The notes under the pieces are model-generated. The model had not been told where the DNA came from. It saw only the letters and a program-made list of their open reading frames with translations, and did not search any database. This document shows, piece by piece, positions 1 to 7,278 of a stretch of DNA of 7,278 nt. How positions within the stretch are numbered: the first letter of the stretch is position 1; each line of letters opens with the position of its first letter. The stretch spans positions 1 to 7,278 of the forward strand of contig DASZVJ010000112.1 in the NCBI GenBank assembly GCA_035547155.1. Direction: 5' to 3'. The stretch comes from CAZNMF01 sp035547155 (lineage in GTDB: Bacteria; Acidobacteriota; Vicinamibacteria; Vicinamibacterales; SCN-69-37). The translations under genes and the position numbers were made by a program.

Positions 1-670
1 TGCCCTTCTTCTTCTCGGGCTGCGGCTGCGGATCCGGCTTGCGCGCCACTGCGCGGCGCACGGTCACCACGCCGCCCGGCGCGCCGGGCACGGCCCCGCG
101 CAAGAGCAGCAGGTGGTTGTCGAGATCCACTCCGACCACCTTCAAGTTTCGCGTCGTCACGCGCGTCGCCCCCATGCGGCCCGCCGCGCGCATGCCCTTC
201 ACGACACGCGACGGAAACGACGAGGCGCCGATCGAGCCCGGTGCGCGATGGAACATCGATCCGTGCGTCGCCGCGCCGCCGCCGAAGTTGTGCCGCTTCA
301 TGACGCCCTGGAAGCCCTTGCCGCGGCTCGTCGCGATCACGTCGACGCGATCGCCCGCCGCGAAGATGTTCACGAGCACCTGATCGCCGGCCTTGAGCGA
401 GTCGCCGCCGGCCTTGACCGTCACTTCACGCCGCACGCGCGTCGCCGGCACGTTGGCCTTCTTGAAATGCCCGACCGTCGGCTTGTTCGCCTTCGCCGCC
501 GTTTCATCGACGAGCCCCAGCTGCACGGCCTCGTAGCCGTCCGTCTGCGCCGTCTTCGCCTGCACGACGACGCACGGCCCGGCCTTGATGACCGTCGCCG
601 GCACCACGGTGCCGTCGGTCTCGAAGACCTGGGTCATGCCGACCTTGCGACCAATGATTCCTGTGACCAT
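1..670 (-). CDS. rplC: 50S ribosomal protein L3 (partial, C-terminus beyond left edge)
   Basis: L3 is an early-assembling large-subunit protein that binds 23S rRNA and sends a loop toward the peptidyl-transferase centre. The frame starts at the ATG at 670-668 with MVTGIIGRKVGMTQVF, the typical L3 N-terminus, and stays open to the window edge: 223 codons are visible with no stop. Further signatures are SRGKGFQGVMKRHNFGGG (residues 115-132), THGSMFHRAPGSIG (135-148) and AVPGAPGG (193-200). Most L3 proteins are about 205-220 residues, so little is missing. The last visible residues form a Pro/Gln/Lys tail (PQPQPEKKKG). Residue 149, which aligns with the glutamine methylated by PrmB in E. coli L3, is alanine here. 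It lies 79 bp after rpsJ and is preceded by an AAGG ribosome-binding sequence. Gene order rpsJ-rplC is that of the S10 operon; rplD is expected beyond the edge. Identification is secure. Confidence 0.97.
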   Translation of the reverse strand, partial: MVTGIIGRKVGMTQVFETDGTVVPATVIKAGPCVVVQAKTAQTDGYEAVQLGLVDETAAKANKPTVGHFKKANVPATRVRREVTVKAGGDSLKAGDQVLVNIFAAGDRVDVIATSRGKGFQGVMKRHNFGGGAATHGSMFHRAPGSIGASSFPSRVVKGMRAAGRMGATRVTTRNLKVVGVDLDNHLLLLRGAVPGAPGGVVTVRRAVARKPDPQPQPEKKKG

Positions 671-676
671 AAAAGA

Positions 677-711
677 TGCCTTCGGGCTACGGGCCACGGG
701 CTACAGGCGCG
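677..711. repeat. degenerate tandem heptanucleotide repeat in the rpsJ-rplC gap
   Basis: Read on the plus strand, five consecutive 7-bp units are TGCCTTC, GGGCTAC, GGGCCAC, GGGCTAC and AGGCGCG. The middle three match a GGGCTAC-like consensus well and the outer two are decayed. The same 7-bp periodicity with GGGCTAC/GGGCTTC units occurs at 6627-6654. The block fills much of the 79-bp gap between rpsJ and rplC (671-749). An inverted pair, ACAGGCG (703-709) and CGCCTGT (732-738), could add a 7-bp stem with a 22-nt loop. No T-run follows it on the minus strand, so it is not a convincing terminator. Confidence 0.6.
679..682 (-). promoter_or_regulatory. ribosome-binding site of rplC
   Basis: On the minus strand AAGG (within CGAAGG) lies 8 nt upstream of the rplC ATG. 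It is one of the few recognisable Shine-Dalgarno sequences in the window, and it is formed by the degenerate end of the heptanucleotide repeat in this gap. It supports the ATG at 670 as the start. Confidence 0.55.
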
Positions 712-749
712 TCGACGAGCCAGAAGCCCGCCGCCTGTCGTCCGTCGCC

Positions 750-1085
<336 letters not shown>

Positions 1086-1090
1086 ATGCT

Positions 1091-3196
<2,106 letters not shown>

Positions 3197-3199
3197 GGC

Positions 3200-3673
3200 C
3201 TACCAGCGATAGTGCGCGAATGCCTTGTTGGCTTCCGCCATGCGATGCGTGTCTTCGCGCTTCTTGACGGCGCCGCCGCGCAGATTCGCCGCGTCGAGCA
3301 GCTCGTTCGCCAACTTCTCCTGCATCGTCTTGCCGTCGCCGCGCTCGCGGGCGTAGCCGGCGACCCAGCGGATCGCGAGCGACAGCCGGCGGTTCGGGTT
3401 GACCTCGACCGGCACCTGATAGTTCGAGCCGCCGACGCGGCGCGACTTCACTTCCAGGCTCGGCTTGACGTTGTCGATCGCCTTCTTGAACACCTTCAGC
3501 GGATCGTCGGCCGACTTGTCCTTCACGATGTCGAGCGCCTTGTACATGATCCGCTCGGCCGTGGACCGCTTGCCGCCGCGCATGATCGTACTGATGAACT
3601 TCGTCACCAGCGGGCTGTTGTAAATCGGGTCCGCCGGAACTTCACGCTTCGGGATTTCTCGTCTACGAGGCAT
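3200..3673 (-). CDS. rpsG: 30S ribosomal protein S7
   Basis: S7 is the primary binder that nucleates assembly of the small-subunit head and lines the exit (E) site. The 157-residue protein matches the family length (about 156). It starts MPRRREIPKRE, has the conserved FISTIMRGGKRSTAERI stretch (26-42), the basic beta-hairpin region VKSRRVGGSNYQVPVEV (75-91), RRLSLAIRW (95-103), and ends with the characteristic AFAHYRW. It starts 9 bp after the rpsL stop. Upstream of the ATG the only Shine-Dalgarno-like element is a TAGGT that overlaps the rpsL stop codon, which fits coupled translation. In E. coli, S7 represses its own operon by binding a roughly 100-nt rpsL-rpsG intergenic structure. The 9-bp gap here cannot hold such a site, so feedback, if present, must act elsewhere. 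Confidence 0.98.
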   Translation of the reverse strand: MPRRREIPKREVPADPIYNSPLVTKFISTIMRGGKRSTAERIMYKALDIVKDKSADDPLKVFKKAIDNVKPSLEVKSRRVGGSNYQVPVEVNPNRRLSLAIRWVAGYARERGDGKTMQEKLANELLDAANLRGGAVKKREDTHRMAEANKAFAHYRW

Positions 3674-3682
3674 GGTGGAAAC

Positions 3683-4057
3683 CTATTTCTTGGGGCGCTT
3701 GGCCCCGTACTTCGAGCGTCCCTGCATGCGCGAGGCAACGCCGACCGCATCGAGCGCGCCGCGCACGACGTGGTAGCGGACGCCCGGCAGGTCCTTGACG
3801 CGGCCGCCGCGGATGAGCACCAGCGAGTGCTCCTGCAGGTTGTGGCCGACGCCCGGGATGTACGTCGTCACCTCGATGCCGTTGGTCAGCCGGACGCGCG
3901 CAACCTTGCGGAGGGCCGAGTTCGGCTTCTTCGGCGTCTGGGTGAAGACGCGCACGCAGACGCCGCGCTTCTGCGGGCTGCTCTGCAGGGCCGGGCTCTT
4001 CGTCTTGGTCAGGACCTTCTCGCGGCCCTTGCGCACCAGTTGGCTGATTGTCGGCAT
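3683..4057 (-). CDS. rpsL: 30S ribosomal protein S12
   Basis: S12 sits at the decoding centre and controls accuracy. I place the start at the ATG at 4057-4055 because it gives the universal N-terminus MPTISQLVRKGR and a normal 124-residue length. The frame is open upstream to a GTG at 4159, but that extension has no S12 similarity. Signatures are TPKKPNSALRK (41-51) and RVKDLPGVRYH (86-96). Counting the initiator Met, K43 and K88 are the streptomycin-sensitive residues, and D89 is the position methylthiolated by RimO in E. coli. Upstream on the minus strand, GAGAGTGGGG precedes the ATG as a weak ribosome-binding site. rpsL is the first gene of the operon, after a predicted leader of about 240 nt. 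Confidence 0.98.
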   Translation of the reverse strand: MPTISQLVRKGREKVLTKTKSPALQSSPQKRGVCVRVFTQTPKKPNSALRKVARVRLTNGIEVTTYIPGVGHNLQEHSLVLIRGGRVKDLPGVRYHVVRGALDAVGVASRMQGRSKYGAKRPKK

Positions 4058-4230
4058 AACCCCACTCTCGGAAACCACAGGCCGAACGCGGCCATTGGCG
4101 CCACTCCGGGCGCCTGTCTTGCGTCCCTGGCCTAAGAGCCGAAGCTCGGCGCCAGACACAATCCCCTATTGCTGCGATCAGCGTGCGATCCGGAGGGCTC
4201 CGTCCATCGGACGTCGCGCCGGATGCGCGG

Positions 4231-4261
4231 AAACAACCAGGAAGCGGGACGCTTCTGCTGG
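4231..4261 (-). terminator. candidate leader attenuator (hairpin plus T-rich tail)
   Basis: Read on the minus strand, CCAG-CA-GAAGCG, loop TCC, CGCTTC-CTGG forms a 10-bp stem with one 2-nt bulge, followed at once by TTGTTT (4236-4231). This has the layout of an intrinsic terminator with an imperfect T-tract. It lies about 40-65 nt after the predicted rpsL-operon start, so it would act as an attenuator of that operon. It could equally end readthrough from the P1 gene, whose stop codon is 80 bp upstream. The weak T-tract lowers confidence. Confidence 0.45.
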
Positions 4262-4264
4262 ACG

Positions 4265-4292
4265 CGAGCCTAGATAGGGTGTCCTAGGCTCG
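4265..4292 (-). other. perfect 9-bp hairpin at the start of the leader
   Basis: CGAGCCTAG (4265-4273) and CTAGGCTCG (4284-4292) are exact reverse complements around a 10-nt loop. On the minus strand the stem would begin about 8 nt after the predicted transcription start. No T-run follows, so it is not a standard terminator. It may be a stabilising 5' stem, a protein-binding stem, or half of an antitermination switch with the next hairpin, from which it is separated by 3 nt. Confidence 0.6.
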
Positions 4293-4307
4293 TAAAGAAC
4301 CTTACGA
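4290..4307. promoter_or_regulatory. inverted repeat across the predicted transcription start
   Basis: TCGTAA (4290-4295) and TTACGA (4302-4307) form a perfect 6-bp inverted repeat with a 6-bp centre. It lies between the -10 hexamer and the first hairpin, overlapping the predicted start site. It could be an operator. In RNA, only transcripts that start very early could include the whole dyad. Its left arm shares 4290-4292 with the first leader hairpin, so the two structures exclude each other. Chance occurrence cannot be ruled out. Confidence 0.3.
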
Positions 4308-4335
4308 AGGTAACAGAAGCGAAAGTGGGCGTCAA
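4307..4335 (-). promoter_or_regulatory. sigma-70-type promoter of the rpsL-rpsG-fusA-rpsJ-rplC operon
   Basis: On the minus strand, TTGACG (4335-4330) is followed after exactly 17 bp by TACCTT (4312-4307). TG one base before the -10 hexamer resembles an extended -10. The -35 matches TTGACA at five of six positions and the -10 keeps the key TA and final T. Transcription would start around 4299-4302. The -35 begins 5 bp after the TAG stop of the upstream P1 gene, so no terminator separates that gene from this promoter. It is the best promoter match I found in the window, and its position in front of rpsL fits. Confidence 0.7.
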
Positions 4336-4340
4336 GAACT

Positions 4341-5498
4341 CTATCGTGACCGCTGGTTCACATCGAAATACGACGTCAGCCTTCCGGCCTCGAAGTCGTC
4401 GACAAAGGCCTTCATGGGATACAGCGCCGTCGCCCGGCCGTCCGGGCCCAGCGGCTCTTTCCCTTCATAGCCGAAGCGGCTCCAGACGGAGCGAATGAAC
4501 GTGCTCGTGTCATCCAGGGGAAGCGTCGCCACGTTCTTCGCGAAGGCGTCGAACAGCCCGTCCTGGAAGAGATACTGCTCGACGTTGGACACGTAGAAGG
4601 CCGAGACGATGGCGCCGTGCTCGCGGACGTAGCGGCCAACGCCCCGCAGCGCCTTCGGACCGGCGAAGTTGCCGACGACCGGCACGATGAGATTGCGTTC
4701 TTCCAGACTTTTCAGGGCGCGATACTGGGCTTCCGATGCGAGATAGCTGCGCGGCGTCCCGGCGGCATCGGTCGCCGTCACGAGATCTGCATAGCTCGGA
4801 AAGTTCATCATCCGGCCGCGAACGCCCATGCCGGGCATCGAATACCGCAGCTCCGGGCCGTCCCAGAAGAACGCCATGTAGATGTCTTCCAACTGGGCAA
4901 TGTCGTCGGGCGACAGCCGGAAACCGTGACGCTGCGTCAGGAGGTCCTTCACCGCGCGGAGGTTCTGCCCGAACAGATCCTCGCGCGTCCCCACCGCCGC
5001 GTAGGCGGCGAAGATCTCCGCCGCAGTGGCATCTGCCTTCAGGCCGGCCGGCCGCGGCTTCGAGAACAGCCGCGACACGAATGCCGCGCGGTCCGGCGAG
5101 AGCTCGATGAGCGCCTTGTACATCAACTGCTCGAGCAGATTGCCGCGGCGAACGTCGACGATGAACGCCAAGCGCGGCATCGTCGCGAGGATGTACGTGA
5201 AGTTCTGATCGGGCGCGACGCCGAGGTAGACGCCGCCGGGCTTGATCTGCTTGCGCAATGCCGGCACGACGTACTGGAACGTGTGCTCGTTCGAGACCAG
5301 ATTGTCGGATCGGAAGAAGCCGTTCGGCTCGGACAGATCGGACGATAGCTGCCAGAACTGCTGATCGGTCAGTCGATCGGGCAGCGTGTTGTTCTCTACA
5401 GCCGGCGGCGCCGCCGCGCGCAGACCGAGCACGACGGCCAGGACGGCGACAAGAACGGCCAGCGCCGCGCGCAGCGGAAGACGAGCGGTGGACCTCAT
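4341..5498 (-). CDS. exported protein of unknown function, paralogue P1
   Basis: I do not recognise a named family. The 385-residue protein starts MRSTARLPLR, followed by a hydrophobic segment (about 11-26) and an Ala-rich cleavage region near AAAPPA (28-33): a Sec signal peptide or N-terminal anchor, predicted to place the rest outside the cytoplasm. The N-terminal half has FWQL (48-51), SEPNGFF (56-62), SDNLVSNE (64-71), KPGGVYLGVAPDQNFTYI (86-103) and AFIVDVRRGN (111-120). The C-terminal half has RSYLAS (250-255), ERNLIVPVVGNFAG (267-280), a helix, then GAIVSAFYVSNVEQYLFQD (295-313) and STFIRS (332-337). It ends with AGRLTSYFDVNQRSR, matching the end of P2. The gly-rich turn after a strand and an acidic residue at the end of the next strand resemble a Rossmann-type nucleotide- or SAM-binding fold (inference). 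It starts 3 bp after the P2 stop (TAG CTC ATG) without a clear ribosome-binding site, so it is probably coupled to P2. Confidence 0.85.
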   Translation of the reverse strand: MRSTARLPLRAALAVLVAVLAVVLGLRAAAPPAVENNTLPDRLTDQQFWQLSSDLSEPNGFFRSDNLVSNEHTFQYVVPALRKQIKPGGVYLGVAPDQNFTYILATMPRLAFIVDVRRGNLLEQLMYKALIELSPDRAAFVSRLFSKPRPAGLKADATAAEIFAAYAAVGTREDLFGQNLRAVKDLLTQRHGFRLSPDDIAQLEDIYMAFFWDGPELRYSMPGMGVRGRMMNFPSYADLVTATDAAGTPRSYLASEAQYRALKSLEERNLIVPVVGNFAGPKALRGVGRYVREHGAIVSAFYVSNVEQYLFQDGLFDAFAKNVATLPLDDTSTFIRSVWSRFGYEGKEPLGPDGRATALYPMKAFVDDFEAGRLTSYFDVNQRSR

Positions 5499-5501
5499 GA
5501 G

Positions 5502-6620
5502 CTACGGCCGGCGAGAATGATTCAACACGTCCCAGTAGGATTGCACGCGGCCGGCCGATGCGTCGCCGAGCAGCGCCGGTATCGAGTCGAGCAGGGTCAC
5601 GGCGCGCGATCCGCCGGGGACCGAGCAGCTGTTGAAGCACGAGCGAATGAACGTGCTCGTCTCGTCGAACGGCATCGCGGCGACGTTGGCGCGGAAGTCG
5701 TCCCAGATCCGATCCTGAAAGAGATACTGCTCGACGTTCGACGTATAGAACGCGGTGACGATCGCGCCGTGCTCGCGCAGATAGCCGCCGATGCGGCGCA
5801 GCGCACGCGGCCCAGCGAAATTGCCGACAACGGGCACGATCAGGTTCCGCTCTTCCATCAGCTTGACGGCGCGGTAGGCCCGATCGCTCGCCAGATAACT
5901 GCGATTCACGCCGGCGAGATCCGTCGTCGTCTGCAGCTCCCAGAACGTCGGATAACGCTGGCGCCCGTACCCGCCGTTGCTCACGAACGCCAGACGAGGC
6001 CCGCCCGCGAAGAAGCTCGAGTACGCGAAGTCGATCCCGTCGAGATCTTCCTGTGACAGCAGGAAGCCGTGCGTCTTCGTCAGGTGATCGACGATCGCAT
6101 GGAAGTTCCGCTGATAGACAGCCTGGTCGGTTGAGGCCGACGCCAGCGCCGTCATGATGGCATCGATGCTCGCGTCGGCGTCGAGCGCCGGCCTGGCGCG
6201 CGAGAACAGGCGCGACAGGAACTCGACGCGATCGGCCGACAGCTCGAACAACGCCTTGTACATCAACTGCACGAGCATGTTGCCGCGGCGAATGTCCGGA
6301 ATGAACGCCATGCGCGGCTCGAGCGCGGCGATGTACGTGAAGTTCTGATCGGGTCCGACGCCGACGTAGACGCCGCCCGGCTTCACGACGCGCACGAGCT
6401 CCGGAATCACGTCCTGATAGTGATCCTCGTTCGACACGAGATTGTCCGAGTTGAAGAAGCCGTTCGGCTCGGAGAAATCCGTCACCAGCTGCCAGAAGTC
6501 CTGATCGCTCAGCCGCGGCGGCAGGTCCAGCCGTCGCGCCGACGAAGGACTGGCCTGCGTGACGAGACACACCACGAGCGCCAGGACGATCACGACGAGG
6601 CTGCGGGAACGGAAGGACAT
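5502..6620 (-). CDS. exported protein of unknown function, paralogue P2
   Basis: This 372-residue protein is clearly a paralogue of P1. It begins MSFRSR with a hydrophobic core (about 8-20) and a likely signal-peptidase I site around QASPSSA (22-28). Cys18 lies in the hydrophobic stretch without a proper lipobox, so a lipoprotein is unlikely. Shared motifs are FWQL (42-45), SEPNGFFNSDNLVSNE (50-65), KPGGVYVGVGPDQNFTYI (80-97), AFIPDIRRGN (105-114), LMYKAL (119-124), SRLFS (136-140), EERNLIVPVVGNFAGPRALR (256-275), AFYTSNVEQYLFQD (290-303) and STFIRS (322-327). After this it has a CxxxC pair (Cys328, Cys332) missing in P1 and P3, possibly a disulfide if exported. The ATG at 6620 is the only start giving a complete signal peptide. 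The DNA just upstream is a heptanucleotide repeat ending 6 bp before the start, and no Shine-Dalgarno sequence is visible. Function unknown. Confidence 0.85.
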   Translation of the reverse strand: MSFRSRSLVVIVLALVVCLVTQASPSSARRLDLPPRLSDQDFWQLVTDFSEPNGFFNSDNLVSNEDHYQDVIPELVRVVKPGGVYVGVGPDQNFTYIAALEPRMAFIPDIRRGNMLVQLMYKALFELSADRVEFLSRLFSRARPALDADASIDAIMTALASASTDQAVYQRNFHAIVDHLTKTHGFLLSQEDLDGIDFAYSSFFAGGPRLAFVSNGGYGRQRYPTFWELQTTTDLAGVNRSYLASDRAYRAVKLMEERNLIVPVVGNFAGPRALRRIGGYLREHGAIVTAFYTSNVEQYLFQDRIWDDFRANVAAMPFDETSTFIRSCFNSCSVPGGSRAVTLLDSIPALLGDASAGRVQSYWDVLNHSRRP

Positions 6621-6626
6621 GACGAC

Positions 6627-6654
6627 GGGCTTCAGGCTACGGGCTTCGGGCTAC
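6627..6654. repeat. four-unit tandem heptanucleotide repeat in the P3-P2 gap
   Basis: Four consecutive 7-bp units on the plus strand: GGGCTTC, AGGCTAC, GGGCTTC and GGGCTAC. They differ only at the first and sixth positions and occupy 28 of the 39 bp between the P3 stop and the P2 start (6621-6659). Related units lie at 677-711. This looks like a dispersed intergenic simple repeat of the genome rather than a CRISPR or a protein-coding repeat. Confidence 0.75.
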
Positions 6655-6659
6655 CTGAC

Positions 6660-7278
6660 TCAATGCGCACAGGCTGTGGTTTCGGCCTGCATCTCGCCCA
6701 AGGCGAGCCAGAACATGCCGAGGCCGCCGCCTTGTGCGAAACCTCGCTGGCCGAACGGCGCGTTCATCAGACCGCGACCGGCCGCCGATCGGATGAACGT
6801 GCTCGATGCGTCGAGCGGCATCGCGGCGACATTGGCGCAGAACGCGTCCATCTTACCGTCCTGCCGCAGATACATTTCGACGTTGGACAGATAGAACGCC
6901 GAGACCACCGCGCCTTTGTCGTGCGCGTAGCGCGCGACCGATCGCAACGCCTTCGTCCCGCCGAAGTCGCCGACGACGGGCACGATCAGATTGGCGGTCT
7001 CGAGTGCCTTCACGACGCGGAAATTGTCTTCGGTCGCCAGATAGCTGCGCTGCCGTCCAGCGCCGTCCTCGGCGGCCATCAGCTCGGCGTAAGTGGGATG
7101 AATGCTGTTGCGCCCCTGCCCCGTCAGCTGGTAGCCGAGCTCGGGACCGTCGGCGAAAAATCCGGTCTTGTAGATGAAATCGATGCCGTCGCGATCGGCC
7201 TGATCGAGCGCGAAATGATGCGGCGTCTTCGTGAGCCAGGCGATCACCGCCGCGAGATTGGCGGCGTATCGCGCCGGC
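6660..7278 (-). CDS. paralogue P3 of the exported family (partial, N-terminus beyond right edge)
   Basis: The frame is open to the right edge; 205 C-terminal residues are visible before the TGA at 6662-6660. The GTG at 7247 is internal, because the residues before it (ARYAANLAA) align with the P1/P2 segment ahead of the LTKT/LTQR motif. Shared features are GIDFIYKTGFF (31-41 of the visible part), DGPELGY (43-49), RSYLAT (77-82), NLIVPVVGDFGGTKALR (96-112), GAVVSAFYLSNVEMYLRQD (122-140), NVAAMP (149-154) and STFIRS (159-164). After STFIRS it departs from its relatives: it lacks the AGR-x-x-SY-x-DV ending of P1 and P2 and instead has a Gly-rich stretch (QRGFAQGGGLGMFW) and ends about 41 residues later. 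Nothing in the visible part suggests a pseudogene. Whether it has a signal peptide cannot be seen. It is probably first, or at least upstream, in an operon with P2 and P1. Function unknown. Confidence 0.82.
   Translation of the reverse strand, partial: PARYAANLAAVIAWLTKTPHHFALDQADRDGIDFIYKTGFFADGPELGYQLTGQGRNSIHPTYAELMAAEDGAGRQRSYLATEDNFRVVKALETANLIVPVVGDFGGTKALRSVARYAHDKGAVVSAFYLSNVEMYLRQDGKMDAFCANVAAMPLDASSTFIRSAAGRGLMNAPFGQRGFAQGGGLGMFWLALGEMQAETTACAH

Larger units (their letters stand above)
4058..4306 (-). promoter_or_regulatory. predicted 5' leader of the rpsL operon
   Basis: From a predicted transcription start near 4300, the transcript would run about 240 nt before the rpsL ATG. No supported gene lies here. 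Besides the two strong hairpins listed separately, the downstream part holds weaker stems: CGTCC/GGACG (4201-4213, 3-nt loop), GCCGA/TCGGC (4138-4150, 3-nt loop) and GGCGCC/GGCGCC (4097-4114, 6-nt loop). The last ends about 40 nt before the start codon. Short GC-rich stems are expected by chance in such DNA, so only the first two hairpins carry weight. The leader matches no ribosomal-protein leader motif that I can name. Its length suggests a regulatory function (inference). Confidence 0.45.

Noticed and set aside
703..738. Intrinsic terminator between rpsJ and rplC
   Set aside because: The stem is only 7 bp with a 22-nt loop, and on the minus strand no T-run follows it. Termination here would also cut off the rest of the S10 operon.
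4058..4159. N-terminal extension of S12 from a GTG at 4159
   Set aside because: S12 starts universally with MPTI-type sequence at the ATG at 4057. The added 34 residues have no similarity to the family and overlap the leader.
4178..4207. Nine-codon leader ORF (MDGALRIAR) in the rpsL leader
   Set aside because: It has no Shine-Dalgarno sequence and no run of regulatory codons, and such a short ORF is expected by chance.
4510..6570. 686-codon open frame on the minus strand across P1 and P2
   Set aside because: It is out of frame with the two paralogues, whose protein sequences are conserved between each other. Its own product is Arg-rich and not repeated as the paralogues are, so it is a shadow frame.
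6546..6620. P2 as a lipoprotein anchored at Cys18
   Set aside because: The residues before the Cys (ALVV) do not form a lipobox with a small residue at -1, and the Cys lies within the hydrophobic core rather than after it.
6627..6654. CRISPR-like repeat
   Set aside because: Units are 7 bp, directly adjacent and without spacers, so this is a simple tandem repeat.

Overview
The window looks like a chromosomal segment of a GC-rich bacterium. It carries a ribosomal-protein/elongation-factor operon and, directly upstream of it, a tandem family of exported proteins of unknown function. All supported genes are on the minus strand, so the biological reading order runs from the right edge (7278) to the left edge (1). 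The high GC content, the exported family and the tuf-less operon would fit an Acidobacteriota-type genome (for example the Vicinamibacteria side). That placement is an impression from general knowledge, not something the sequence proves.

Right part (4341-7278): three paralogous genes in a row, P3 (cut by the window edge), P2 and P1. P2 and P1 each begin with a Sec-type signal peptide. All three share a C-terminal core containing an NLIVPVVG-type strand and a SNVE-x-YL motif. P2 and P1 are 3 bp apart. P3 and P2 are 39 bp apart, and that gap is mostly a tandem heptanucleotide repeat. No named function can be assigned. The pattern of predicted strands and a glycine-rich turn suggests a Rossmann-like, possibly methyltransferase-related, fold (inference).

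Middle (4058-4340): a 283-bp regulatory interval. A good sigma-70-type promoter (TTGACG, 17 bp, TACCTT) starts 5 bp after the P1 stop codon. The predicted leader of the ribosomal operon is about 240 nt. It opens with a perfect 9-bp hairpin, followed at once by a second hairpin with a T-rich tail, which looks like a transcription attenuator.

Left part (1-4057): rpsL (S12), rpsG (S7), fusA (EF-G), rpsJ (S10) and the 5' part of rplC (L3), with gaps of 9, 3, 5 and 79 bp. This is the classical str operon joined to the start of the S10 operon, but the tuf gene usually found between fusA and rpsJ is absent. With no room for a promoter between fusA and rpsJ, S10-operon genes probably depend on the promoter in front of rpsL. 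The rpsJ-rplC gap carries the same heptanucleotide repeat as the P3-P2 gap.
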